DNA of 64,000 nt from Salinispora fenicalii (GTDB lineage: Bacteria > Actinomycetota > Actinomycetes > Mycobacteriales > Micromonosporaceae). The position numbers and the translations under genes were made by a program. Positions 42,146 to 51,146 of this stretch are shown here, in pieces; position 1 is the first letter of the stretch, and each line of letters begins with the position of its first letter. The DNA is taken from contig NZ_AZWQ01000009.1 of assembly GCF_000514815.1 (NCBI RefSeq), forward strand, positions 162,299 to 226,298. The letters run 5' to 3'. Under the pieces are notes generated by a model, which did not search any database, had not been told where the DNA came from, and saw only the letters and a list, made by a program, of their open reading frames with translations.

Positions 42146-45100
42146 TTACAGGTCCTTACACTGCCCGGAGGTCGGTCCCCGCACCGTGTTCGGCACGCCG
42201 TTGTCGGTGGGCGCAACGGTGTTCTGAGAACACGACAGCGGTCCGCCGACCGACCCCGCCGCGATCACCGGCGCCTGGTTGTGCGTCAGGACCGTCGGTC
42301 CGGCGACGGTGGTGCGTTCGATGCTCACCTCGCCGGCCACGTGGGACACCGTCAGCGGCCCACCGATCTGGACCTCCCGGAGCACTACCGCCTCGGCACC
42401 CTTGACGGCGACCGGACCGGAGATGGTCGAGTCGACCGCGTAGAGCGCGGCGCCGGCCCGCACCGTCACCGGTCCCTTGACGGTCGCCTCGGACAAGCAC
42501 GTCACCCCGGAGTCGATCTTCAGAGGGCCCTTGACGGTGCCGCTGACCGTCTTCGTGCACTCCGGTGACGCCGTGGCGAGCAGCTCGACCTCGGCGAGGA
42601 CGGGGACGGAGTCGCCGCCCTCGGGGGTGAGCCGGTAGTGCAGGTACCGCCCGGGCCGGTCTACGGCGAAGGACCGGGTCTGCAACCGCCAGGTGAACTC
42701 CTCACCCGCACGGCTGTCGATGGTGGTCCAGGTCTCCCCGTCGTAGGAGCCCTGCAGGTGCCAACCCACCGGGTCGGTCCCAGTCTCCGGTCCCGACGTG
42801 AGGGTGTAGTGCAGGACCCGCTCCGGGGCGCCCGCTACCGCCCACTGCACCGGCGCCGTCACCGGAGCCGAGGTGGTGGAGGTGTTGTCGCCCAGCGCCG
42901 CCGGACCACCGGTCACCGCGATGTCGGACATCGGTCGGGGGGTCGCACCGGAGGCGGTGAGCGACGGCGGGAGGTCCTCCTCGCCGCTGCCCCAGGAAGA
43001 CGGCTGCGAGCCCATCTTGAAGTCCAGCACCGCGCCATCGGCCAGCACCTCGTGTGAGATCGAGGTCTGGTGGTACGACTTCCCGTTGACCTTGAGGCCC
43101 TGCACGTAGACGTTGTCGGCGCTGTTGTTCGGCGCGTTGACGACGATCTTCTTGCCGTTGTCCAGGTGCACGGTGGCCTTCGTGAACAGCGGTGAACCGA
43201 TCACGTAGTTCTCGCTACCCACCTGGAGCGGGTAGAAGCCCAGCGCGCTGAACAGGTACCACGCCGAGGTCTCGCCGTTGTCCTCGTCGCCGGCGTACCC
43301 CTGGCCGATCTCGCTGCCGATGTACAACCGGGACAGCACTTCTCGTACGATCTTCTGCGTCTTGGCCGGCTGGCCGGCGTAGTTGTACATCCAGGGGATG
43401 TGGTGCGACACCTGGTTGCTGAAGCCCCACATGCCCATCCGGACGTCCCGCGCCTCCCGCATCTCGTGGATGACCCGGCCGTACGAGCCGGGGAAGGTCC
43501 CCGTCTCCGGCGTGGCGAAGAACTCGTCCAGCTTCTCGGCCAGCGCTTCCCGTCCGCCGTACAGGCTGGCAAGGCCTTCGCCGTCGTGCGGGACGTGGAA
43601 GGCGAAGTTCCACCCATTGGTCTCGGTGTAGTCGTGCTCGTGCCCCCACACGTGCGGCTCGTAGTTCTCCGGCGTCGACTTCCACTCCCCGGACGCGTTG
43701 CGTCCCTGGAAGAACTCGATCGCGGGGTCGAACATGTGCACGTAGTTCAGCGCCCGGCTACGGAAGTACTCCGCCTCCTCCCGGTAACGGGACCGGTCGG
43801 CCTCCGGGGTCTCCGGGTCCTCGGCCAGTTCGGCGGCCATGTTCGCGATGCCGAAGTCGTTGATGTAGCCCTCCAGCGCCCAGGAGACGCCTTCGGAGAC
43901 CGCGGTCGAGGTGTACCCGTCGAAGATCGATTCCGGCAGGCCCTTCCGGCCAACGCTACTGTTGTTGGCGTTCCCGGGCGGCACGACGGTGGCGTTGCGC
44001 ACCGCCGCGTCGTACGCGTCCCGTACGTCGAAGTTGCGTACCCCCTTGACGTACGCGTCGGCGAACGAGACGTCCGAACTGGTGCCGGTCATCAAGTTCC
44101 GGTAGCCGGGGGCCGACCACCGTGACACCCAACCACCGTCCCGGTACTGCTGGACGAAGCCGTCAACGAGTTCACCGGCGGTGGTGGGGCTGAACAACGC
44201 GTACGCCGGCCAGGTGGTGCGGTAGGTGTCCCAGAAGCCGTTGTTGACGTACACCTTTCCGGCCACCACGTCCGCACCGGTCTCGGTTGGTGTGGTTCCC
44301 GGCGGAAGGGTGCTCGAGGTGGACGACTGCACCGCGTGCTTCCACACCGGAGCGTCCGCGGTTCCGACGTTCTCGTGCGCGGAGTTCGGGTAGAGGAAGA
44401 GTCGGTAAAGGTTGGAGTACAGGGTCACGAGCTGTTCGTCGGTAGCCCCCTCGACCTCGATGACCTTGAGCTTGTCGTCCCAGAGGTCCTGGGCGCGGTC
44501 GCGGACGGTGTCGAAGGTGTCGTTCTCAGCGATCTCCAGCGCCAGGTTCTTCCGAGCCTGGTCGAGGGAGATCAGCGAGGTTGCGATCCGCAGTGTTACG
44601 ACCTTCGAACTTGAGGTGTCGAAGGCCAGGTAGCCGGTCACGTCGTCGCCACCGCCACCGGTCAACCCGCCGTGGGCGACGACGGGGCGGTCCACGGTGC
44701 CGTAAACGAACATCCGGGTGGCGCCGCTGCCCAGCCGGGCGTCGGAGAAGCCGGTCACGGTGCCGTCGGCGTTGAGGGTCAGACCACCCTGGTTGTTGAG
44801 ATTGTCGAAGATCACGTTGCCGCGGTCCCCGGTGAAGGTGAAGCGGAACATCGCGGCATGGTCGGTGGGAGCGATCTCCGTCTTGAGCCCGTTGTCGAAG
44901 GTCACCCCGTAGTAGTGGGGTTTGGCCGTCTCGTTGGCATGTTGGAAGGCCAGGGCCCGTGCCGTCCTGTTGGCGTTCGGCTTGTCGCTGGCCGCCGACG
45001 GCATGATCTGGAAGGTCTGCCGGTCACCGATCCACGGGCTGGGCTCGTGGCTGGCGGTGAACGCCTGGATCGTCGGCCGGTTGTCGGCGTTGTTGTCCCG

Positions 45101-46429
45101 TTGGTACTGGTAGACCCAACTGTTCGAGCCGGCGTTGGTCATCGGCGTCCAGAAGTTGAAGCCGTGCGGCACCGCGGTCGCCGGGAAGGTGTTTCCCCGG
45201 GAGAAGTCTCCGGTGGAGTTCGTACCGCGGGTGGTCAACGCGTAGTCGGAGAGCCGGTCGTAGGTGGGGCGCTCGGGGTTCCCGGTCACCCGGATGTCGT
45301 CCACCCAGCCCCGGAAGGCGCCGGGGCCGGTGCTGCTGTCGTACCCGATCAGAATTCGGTCGATCCGCTTCCCCGCGGCCACGTCACCGAGGGAGGATCG
45401 TTTGATGTTCCACTGGTCGGCGTAGAGCGACTTGGTGGTCCCCTGCTTCGATGGATGGAGACCGAACCCGTACTGGTCGACCGCGTTCAGGTCGCTCAGG
45501 TAGGTACCGTCGTCGAAGGCCAGGTCGACCGCGGCGTAGGTGCTCGGATAGTCGAGATCGCCCTGGGTCAGCTCGGGGAAGATCAGGTATGACAGCTCGC
45601 TGGTCGGGGTGACCTCGATGTCAACGTCGAAGATCTTGTTGTAGGCGTAGCCGCGTCCGTCAACGGTCTGCCCGCCCGAGTAGCGCAGCGCGTGTTCGCC
45701 GCTCCAGCCGGCGTTGGCCTTGGCGGTGGGGCTTCCTGCGGGCCCGTTGTCAACGACGCTGTACATCGGTGTCGGCGGCTTGGGGGTGGTGTCGCCGTTG
45801 GAGAGCTGGAGATCCGCCAGCTGGACGATGTCTGTGCCGTGGTTGGCCGTGATGTCCAGGCGGTAGTGCGAGTACTCGGTGTCGTTGCTGAACCGGTACT
45901 CCTTGGTCTGGAACCGTTCGGGGAAGTCCTGCCCGGTCTGGGTGTCCAGGGTGACCCAGGTGTCGCCGTCGGTCGAGCCCTGTAGCTCCCAGTCCTGCGG
46001 GTCCCGCTCCGGTACGTCGTTGGCGGAGGTGAGTGCGTAGTGCACCACGGTCGCTGGCGTCTCGAGCTCGGCCTGGATCCAGCCGGTGGGCTCGAAGACC
46101 AGCCACTTGGTGGACGGGTCAGCGTCGATGACTCGCCGGACGGTTTCGTTGGGCGGGTTGTCGCCGTTGGCGGTTACATCGACAATCGTGTCATTGATGC
46201 TGCCGGGGATTCCGCCGGAATTTGGGTTTCCGGTTACGCCGGACATCTTGGGCTTTCCGGCCGTGTCGGTTTCCACGGCGTTGGTCCATGTCGGCTGCGA
46301 ATCGTCGGAGTCGAACGAGGAAAAGAAGTTGGTGTCGAGCGGCGGTGCTGCCGCTGCTGGCAGTTGGATGCCCGGTATCGCCAGGCCAACCGCGAGCACG
46401 GTGGCGATTGCCCTCCGGTGTCTGCCCAC
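42146..46429 (-). CDS. Secreted GH92 alpha-mannosidase, multidomain
   Basis: 1427-residue exported glycosidase. Signal peptide 1-28 ending LPAAAAP; F5/8-type discoidin-like domain (about 85-210); a jelly-roll-like domain (about 220-385); GH92 core (about 395-1120) with TTRGTNSTGDFSRGN, FWDTYRTTWPAY and the catalytic-region DEDNGETSAWYLFSALGFYP near 1050; a second discoidin-like domain (about 1135-1285); and a C-terminal beta-repeat (about 1290-1427) of GPVxV/GPLxV turns with four Cys. GH92 enzymes remove mannose from alpha-mannosides using calcium. GTG at 46429 with TGGAGG upstream. It is divergent from the sugar importer and shares the operator region. Confidence 0.92.
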   Translation of the reverse strand: MGRHRRAIATVLAVGLAIPGIQLPAAAAPPLDTNFFSSFDSDDSQPTWTNAVETDTAGKPKMSGVTGNPNSGGIPGSINDTIVDVTANGDNPPNETVRRVIDADPSTKWLVFEPTGWIQAELETPATVVHYALTSANDVPERDPQDWELQGSTDGDTWVTLDTQTGQDFPERFQTKEYRFSNDTEYSHYRLDITANHGTDIVQLADLQLSNGDTTPKPPTPMYSVVDNGPAGSPTAKANAGWSGEHALRYSGGQTVDGRGYAYNKIFDVDIEVTPTSELSYLIFPELTQGDLDYPSTYAAVDLAFDDGTYLSDLNAVDQYGFGLHPSKQGTTKSLYADQWNIKRSSLGDVAAGKRIDRILIGYDSSTGPGAFRGWVDDIRVTGNPERPTYDRLSDYALTTRGTNSTGDFSRGNTFPATAVPHGFNFWTPMTNAGSNSWVYQYQRDNNADNRPTIQAFTASHEPSPWIGDRQTFQIMPSAASDKPNANRTARALAFQHANETAKPHYYGVTFDNGLKTEIAPTDHAAMFRFTFTGDRGNVIFDNLNNQGGLTLNADGTVTGFSDARLGSGATRMFVYGTVDRPVVAHGGLTGGGGDDVTGYLAFDTSSSKVVTLRIATSLISLDQARKNLALEIAENDTFDTVRDRAQDLWDDKLKVIEVEGATDEQLVTLYSNLYRLFLYPNSAHENVGTADAPVWKHAVQSSTSSTLPPGTTPTETGADVVAGKVYVNNGFWDTYRTTWPAYALFSPTTAGELVDGFVQQYRDGGWVSRWSAPGYRNLMTGTSSDVSFADAYVKGVRNFDVRDAYDAAVRNATVVPPGNANNSSVGRKGLPESIFDGYTSTAVSEGVSWALEGYINDFGIANMAAELAEDPETPEADRSRYREEAEYFRSRALNYVHMFDPAIEFFQGRNASGEWKSTPENYEPHVWGHEHDYTETNGWNFAFHVPHDGEGLASLYGGREALAEKLDEFFATPETGTFPGSYGRVIHEMREARDVRMGMWGFSNQVSHHIPWMYNYAGQPAKTQKIVREVLSRLYIGSEIGQGYAGDEDNGETSAWYLFSALGFYPLQVGSENYVIGSPLFTKATVHLDNGKKIVVNAPNNSADNVYVQGLKVNGKSYHQTSISHEVLADGAVLDFKMGSQPSSWGSGEEDLPPSLTASGATPRPMSDIAVTGGPAALGDNTSTTSAPVTAPVQWAVAGAPERVLHYTLTSGPETGTDPVGWHLQGSYDGETWTTIDSRAGEEFTWRLQTRSFAVDRPGRYLHYRLTPEGGDSVPVLAEVELLATASPECTKTVSGTVKGPLKIDSGVTCLSEATVKGPVTVRAGAALYAVDSTISGPVAVKGAEAVVLREVQIGGPLTVSHVAGEVSIERTTVAGPTVLTHNQAPVIAAGSVGGPLSCSQNTVAPTDNGVPNTVRGPTSGQCKDL

Positions 46430-46484
46430 GTGATCCTCCAGGGGTTGTCAAGCGTGAGGGGGGTCACGCTCGATGGTCGGAGAA

Positions 46485-46513
46485 ATCGTGTCGGCAGAAG
46501 ACAACGTTGTCAA
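46485..46513 (-). promoter_or_regulatory. Candidate GH92 promoter
   Basis: On the minus strand TTGACA (46513-46508) and CACGAT (46490-46485) are 17 nt apart, about 55 nt before the start. The -35 is a consensus match and lies within the palindromic operator. Confidence 0.5.
46500..46511. promoter_or_regulatory. LacI-type operator O1
   Basis: GACAACGTTGTC, a perfect 12-bp palindrome with the central CG typical of LacI-family sites, overlapping the GH92 -35 box. Confidence 0.6.
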
Positions 46514-46653
46514 TGGTGGTCAGTGTCTTTAGGGGTTTTCATGTGGCGCAGTTCATTTTCGCTGAGCCGGGATAGCTCCAATTAGAGAGTTAAGCGGCTT
46601 TTTAGGGGGTCGGCTCGTGATGTCATCGTTACCTTTTCGTGGCTGAGTCGATG

Positions 46654-46659
46654 TTGACG
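46654..46659 (+). promoter_or_regulatory. Possible -35 of the sugar ABC operon
   Basis: TTGACG lies 67 nt before the binding-protein ATG; the hexamer expected 17-18 nt downstream (AAGTGT or AGTGTT) is poor, so only the -35 is convincing. Confidence 0.3.
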
Positions 46660-46694
46660 AAATTTAAGCGCAACGAAAGTGTTGTGACCCGTCA

Positions 46695-46706
46695 GACAAC
46701 GATGTC
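46695..46706. promoter_or_regulatory. LacI-type operator O2
   Basis: GACAACGATGTC matches O1 at 11 of 12 positions and lies 19 nt before the binding-protein ATG, downstream of the candidate promoter where a bound repressor would block transcription. Confidence 0.5.
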
Positions 46707-46725
46707 ATCCCTAGCGGGAGGAACC

Positions 46726-47976
46726 ATGGGCAAGATGCGTAGGGCGGCCGTCGCCGCGGTTGGGGCGCTTGCGTTGCTGTCGCCCGCCGCTTGCGGTGGT
46801 GCCGACAGCGGGGCCGACCAGGAGGTGGAGGTCTTCACCTGGTGGGCCGACGGAGGCGAGAAGGCCGGCCTCGACGGTCTGGTCGCTGCCTTCGACGAGC
46901 AGTGCGACTACTCGTTCGTAAACGGGGCGGTGGCCGGCGGCGCCGGTTCGAACGCCAAGCAGGTGCTGGCCTCCCGGCTCCAGCAGGGCGATGCGCCGGA
47001 CACCTTCCAGGCCCACGCCGGTGCCGAGTTGTCGGATTACATCGCGGCCGGCCAGATCGAGGATCTCAGCGCCCTGTACGAGGAGTGGGGCCTCACCGAG
47101 GCGCTGCCGCCGGGCCTGATCGACAACCTCAGCGTGGACGGCAAGGTCTACTCGGTGCCGGTGAACATCCACCGGTCGAACGTGCTCTGGACGAACACGT
47201 CGGTCCTGGCCGATGCCGGTATCGCCGCCGAGCCGAAGACGCTGGCCGACCTCTTCTCCGCGCTCGACGCGCTGAAGGCCTCGGGCATCAGCGCGCCGCT
47301 CGCGATCGGCAAGGACTGGACCCAGCTGATGCTGCTGGAGGCGGTCCTGATCAGTGACCTCGGCCCGGAGGCCTTCACCGGCCTCTGGACCGGTACGACC
47401 GATTGGAACAGCCCCGAGGTTGTCCAGGGTATGGAGAACTATAAGCGGCTACTCAGCTACACCAACACGGACCGGGACACCTACGACTGGACCGACGCCG
47501 GCAAGCTCCTCATGGACGGCAAGGCCGGCTTCTTCCTGATGGGGGACTGGGCGCCAAGCGACTTCGAGACCAAGGGCTTCGCCGACTTCGGCTACATCGC
47601 GTTCCCGGGTAACGGGGACACCTTCCAGTGGCTCGCCGACTCCTTCGTGTTGCCGCAGGGGGTCAAGAACCCCGAGGGCACCAAGTGCTGGCTGAAGACG
47701 GTCGGCAGCGCCGAGGGGCAGCAGGCGTTCAACATCAAGAAGGGCTCCATCCCCGCCCGTACCGACGTCGTCGAGGCCGACTACCCCGTCTACCAGCAGT
47801 CGGCGATCCAGGCCTGGAAGACCGGCACGCCGGTCCCGTCCTGTGCCCACGGTGCCGCCTGCTCGCAGGGCGCCATGGAGGCGGCGAACTCCGCGATCGG
47901 CAAGTTCTCCAGCGACCAGGACCTGGCGGGACTGCAGAAGGCGATGTCCGCCGCTGCCGCGCTCGGCAAGAACTAG
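46726..47976 (+). CDS. ABC sugar transporter substrate-binding lipoprotein
   Basis: 416-residue extracellular binding protein of the MalE-like family. Lipoprotein signal with lipobox SPAAC (Cys about 24), then VEVFTWWADGGEKAGLDGLVAAFD, DTFQAHAGAELSDYI and a C-terminal NIKKGSIPARTDV segment. ATG at 46726 has GGGAGGA 3-4 nt upstream; an in-frame upstream start would put extra residues before the signal. First gene of the importer operon; ligand probably mannose or mannosides from its neighbours, not from sequence alone. Confidence 0.9.
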   Translation: MGKMRRAAVAAVGALALLSPAACGGADSGADQEVEVFTWWADGGEKAGLDGLVAAFDEQCDYSFVNGAVAGGAGSNAKQVLASRLQQGDAPDTFQAHAGAELSDYIAAGQIEDLSALYEEWGLTEALPPGLIDNLSVDGKVYSVPVNIHRSNVLWTNTSVLADAGIAAEPKTLADLFSALDALKASGISAPLAIGKDWTQLMLLEAVLISDLGPEAFTGLWTGTTDWNSPEVVQGMENYKRLLSYTNTDRDTYDWTDAGKLLMDGKAGFFLMGDWAPSDFETKGFADFGYIAFPGNGDTFQWLADSFVLPQGVKNPEGTKCWLKTVGSAEGQQAFNIKKGSIPARTDVVEADYPVYQQSAIQAWKTGTPVPSCAHGAACSQGAMEAANSAIGKFSSDQDLAGLQKAMSAAAALGKN

Positions 47977-47990
47977 AACGGCTCGCAGTT

Positions 47991-48037
47991 CCGGTAACCG
48001 CACGGCTGGCGCTCTCGCTCGGTCGTGCGGTTACCGG
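47991..48037 (+). terminator. Intercistronic hairpin after the binding-protein gene
   Basis: Perfect 14-bp stem CCGGTAACCGCACG / CGTGCGGTTACCGG with a 19-nt loop, between the binding protein and the first permease. Such elements usually attenuate or protect the 5' transcript, giving excess binding protein over permease. Confidence 0.55.
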
Positions 48038-48080
48038 TCTCGGTTGACACTTGTCCGTCCGAACCCACCAGGAATCTGCC

Positions 48081-48977
48081 ATGCTTACTCGCGTCCGGCG
48101 ATGGGGACCAGGCCTTCTGCTGATCTCCCCTTCGTTACTCCTGCTTGGAGTGTTCGTCTACGGCCTCATTGGTTGGACGATAAAGGTCTCGATGTCGGAT
48201 CGGCACACCGCCGCCGAGTCGGACGGATTCGTCGGCCTGAGTAACTACGTCGATCTTTTCACCAATGACATCAACGGCCGGTTCCTGCACTCCCTGCGGA
48301 ATCTGCTGATCTTTACCGTCGTCTTCCTGCTCGGCACGATGCTGTTGGGCCTGCTCTGGGCGTTCCTCTTGGAACGCGGGGTTCGGGCAGAGGGGCTGTT
48401 CCGGACCGTCTACCTGTTCCCCATGGCGGTCTCGTTCGTCGCCTCTGGTGTGGTCTGGCGATGGCTGATGAACTCCGGGCAGGGTGACGACGCCGGCGGC
48501 CTGAACGCGATCTTCGGGCAGCTGAATCTTGACTTCCTGCAAAACCCTTGGTGGACCGACCCGGAATGGGGCATGGTCGCCATGGCGGTCCCGGCGATCT
48601 GGCAGCTTTCCGGCTATGTCATGGCGCTGTTCCTCGCTGGATTCCGCGGCATTCCGGCGGAGCTTCGCGAGGCGGCGGCGGTCGACGGAGCCAGCACCTT
48701 CCAGCTCTACCGGCGGGTTCTCTTCCCGCAGCTGACTCCGGTGGCACTCTCCGCGTTGATCATCGTTGGGCACATGTCCATGAAGATGTTCGACCTGATC
48801 ATGTCTGTCTCCGGTGCCCAGTGGCTGACCGAGGTGCCGGCTGTCTATGTCTGGCAGACCCTGTTGACCAGTGACTACGCCAAGGCCTCGGCGATCTCGG
48901 TGATCTTGTTGCTGCTGGTCGCGCTGGTCATCGTGCCCTACCTGGTGCAGACGATGAGAACGGAGCGACGTTCGTGA
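48081..48977 (+). CDS. ABC sugar transporter permease (MalF-like)
   Basis: 298-residue permease with six helices. The cytoplasmic coupling loop EAAAVDGASTFQLYRRVLFPQL (the EAA motif) contacts the ATPase. ATG at 48081 follows CAGGAA; in-frame start at 48051 less likely. The stop overlaps the next permease (GTGA). No ATP-binding gene is in the operon; actinobacteria commonly use a shared MsiK-type ATPase. Confidence 0.92.
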   Translation: MLTRVRRWGPGLLLISPSLLLLGVFVYGLIGWTIKVSMSDRHTAAESDGFVGLSNYVDLFTNDINGRFLHSLRNLLIFTVVFLLGTMLLGLLWAFLLERGVRAEGLFRTVYLFPMAVSFVASGVVWRWLMNSGQGDDAGGLNAIFGQLNLDFLQNPWWTDPEWGMVAMAVPAIWQLSGYVMALFLAGFRGIPAELREAAAVDGASTFQLYRRVLFPQLTPVALSALIIVGHMSMKMFDLIMSVSGAQWLTEVPAVYVWQTLLTSDYAKASAISVILLLLVALVIVPYLVQTMRTERRS

Positions 48978-49867
48978 CCACCACGACCACTCGACGGACG
49001 TCCCCGCCGGCCGTCGCGACGCCGCCCCAAAAGCGTCGCGGTCCCGCCGCCGGCGTCATCGGACGCACCCTCCGGTACAGCCTGCTGCTGATCTTCCTGA
49101 TCATCGTTCTGATGCCGGCGTACGTCCTCGTCGTGACCAGCTTCAAGTCGGGCTCTGACATCGGCGTGAACGGGCAGTGGAATCTGCCCGAGAAGTGGAG
49201 CACCGAATCGTGGTCCAAGGCGTGGACCGCCCTGGGCCCGTCGTTCGTCCGGACCTTCCAGCTCGCAATTCCGGTCGCGTTGATCTCCTCGCTGCTCGGT
49301 GCAGCGAACGGTTTCGTTCTGTCCCGGTGGCGGTTTCCCGGTGCGGACGTCGTGTTTACCCTGATCTTGTTCGGGATGTTCATCCCCTACCAGGCGGTGA
49401 TGATTCCATTGCGGGATGTGGTCAGCACCCTCGGTATCGCGCCGGGCATCCCTACACTGATCTTCGTGCACTGCGTCTACGGCATCCCGATCTGCACGCT
49501 CATCTTCCGCAACTACTACGCCACCACGGTGCCGGTGGAGATGGTCGAAGCCGCATGGGTCGATGGTGCGGGCCTCCTCCGTACCTTCCGGTCAATCATC
49601 CTGCCGGTATCCATACCAGGCTTCGTGGTTGCCGTGATCTGGCAGTTCACCTCTGCGTGGAACGACTACCTGTTTGCGATCTTCCTATCCAACACCCGTA
49701 ATGGGCCGATCACAATCGCGCTCAACGCACTCGCGGGAGCTCAATCCCCCGACTACGCGGCCTCAATGGCCGGGGCGCTGATCACCTCGCTGCCCACCCT
49801 GCTTGTCTACGTATTCCTGGGTCGCTGGTTTATCGGTGGGCTCATGGCGGGATCGGTGAAGAGCTGA
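48974..49867 (+). CDS. ABC sugar transporter permease (MalG-like)
   Basis: 297-residue partner permease, six helices, EAA motif EAAWVDGAGLLRTFRSIILPVS. N terminus basic and Thr/Pro-rich. GTG at 48974 overlaps the previous stop by 4 nt. The stop is 1 nt before the ATG of the AGE-family gene, so import and first metabolism are one unit. Confidence 0.92.
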   Translation: MTTTTTRRTSPPAVATPPQKRRGPAAGVIGRTLRYSLLLIFLIIVLMPAYVLVVTSFKSGSDIGVNGQWNLPEKWSTESWSKAWTALGPSFVRTFQLAIPVALISSLLGAANGFVLSRWRFPGADVVFTLILFGMFIPYQAVMIPLRDVVSTLGIAPGIPTLIFVHCVYGIPICTLIFRNYYATTVPVEMVEAAWVDGAGLLRTFRSIILPVSIPGFVVAVIWQFTSAWNDYLFAIFLSNTRNGPITIALNALAGAQSPDYAASMAGALITSLPTLLVYVFLGRWFIGGLMAGSVKS

Positions 49868-49868
49868 C

Positions 49869-51146
49869 ATGACCGAAATTCTCTCCAGCCGGCGGTCGAC
49901 GCCAACCGGCCCGACCCCGGACGCCGCCCACCAGCAGTTCCTCGCCAGCCAGCGCGCCGCGCTGCTGCGCGCCGCCCGCACCTCGGTTCGGCCCGAGGGA
50001 GGGTTCTGGTGGTTGAGTGAACGTGGCGAACCCGATCGGCGCCAGTCGCTGCACACCTGGATCGCCTGTCGGATGACCCACGTCTTCGCCCTGGCCCACC
50101 TGCAACAGACCCCGGACACCGCCGACGCGGTTGACCACGGCGTCGCCACGCTGCGCGGCACCCTGCGAGACACACAGCACGGCGGTTGGTTCAGCGCCGT
50201 GGAGCTGGGTGGGGAGCCAGTCACGGACCGGAAGTCCGCGTACGAGCACGCCTTTGTCCTACTGGCCGCGAGCAGCGCGACCCGTGCCGGTCGGCCCGGC
50301 GCCGGCCAGCTCCTAGACGAGGCGATCGCGGTGGTAGGCGACCGGTTCTGGGACGAGACCGCCGGTCGGACCCGGGAGTCGTGGAGTCGGGACTGGTCCG
50401 AGCTGGAGCCCTACCGTGGTGCGAACAGCAGCATGCACATGGTTGAGGCGTTCCTGGCCGTCGGTGAGGTGACCGGGGATCGTCGCTGGGGGCAACGCGC
50501 GCTGGCGATCTGCGAGCACCTAGTGCACGGCGTGGCCGCCCGACACGACTGGCGGTTGCCCGAGCACTTCACCGCCGACTGGGAAGCACAGCTGGACTAC
50601 AACCTCGACCAGCCCGCGGACCCCTTCCGGCCGTACGGGTCCACGGTCGGCCACTGGTTGGAGTGGGCGCGACTGCTGCTACACCTCGAGACCGCGCTCG
50701 TTGCACCACCGCACTGGCTGCTCGAGGACGCCCGTGCGCTGTTCACCGCAGCGGTCACTCGGGGCTGGTCGGTTGACGGGGCGGATGGGTTTGTCTACAC
50801 CCTCGACTGGTCGGACCGGCCAGTGGTTCGCTCCCGGATGCACTGGGTGCTGGCCGAGGCGATCGGGGCGGCGGCGACGCTTTGGCAGCGCACCGGAGAC
50901 CGCTACTACGAGCACTGGTACCAGATTTTCTGGGACTACGCTCTGCGCCACCTCATTGATGACAAAACCGGCGAGTGGCACCACGAGCTGGACGAGATGA
51001 ATCAGCCGGCGAACCGGGTCTGGCAGGGGCGCCCCGACGTCTACCACGCGTACCAGGCTGTCCTGCTGTCCGAGGCACCGATCAAGCCGAGCCTCGCGGG
51101 TCTGTACGTCCCGCTGGGGACAGCTCAGGTGGAGGTAGGCCGGTGA
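49869..51146 (+). CDS. AGE-family sugar isomerase/epimerase, mannose isomerase-like
   Basis: 425-residue (alpha/alpha)6 barrel. Signature segments: SMHMVEAFLAV, the STVGHWLEWARLLL helix and DVYHAYQAVLLSE, giving the His/Glu set seen in YihS/mannose isomerase; HELDEMNQP precedes the last His. The family includes N-acylglucosamine 2-epimerase, cellobiose 2-epimerase and D-mannose isomerase. With a mannosidase upstream and fructokinase downstream, mannose-to-fructose isomerisation is the best guess. Overlaps the fructokinase GTG by 4 nt. Confidence 0.85.
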   Translation: MTEILSSRRSTPTGPTPDAAHQQFLASQRAALLRAARTSVRPEGGFWWLSERGEPDRRQSLHTWIACRMTHVFALAHLQQTPDTADAVDHGVATLRGTLRDTQHGGWFSAVELGGEPVTDRKSAYEHAFVLLAASSATRAGRPGAGQLLDEAIAVVGDRFWDETAGRTRESWSRDWSELEPYRGANSSMHMVEAFLAVGEVTGDRRWGQRALAICEHLVHGVAARHDWRLPEHFTADWEAQLDYNLDQPADPFRPYGSTVGHWLEWARLLLHLETALVAPPHWLLEDARALFTAAVTRGWSVDGADGFVYTLDWSDRPVVRSRMHWVLAEAIGAAATLWQRTGDRYYEHWYQIFWDYALRHLIDDKTGEWHHELDEMNQPANRVWQGRPDVYHAYQAVLLSEAPIKPSLAGLYVPLGTAQVEVGR

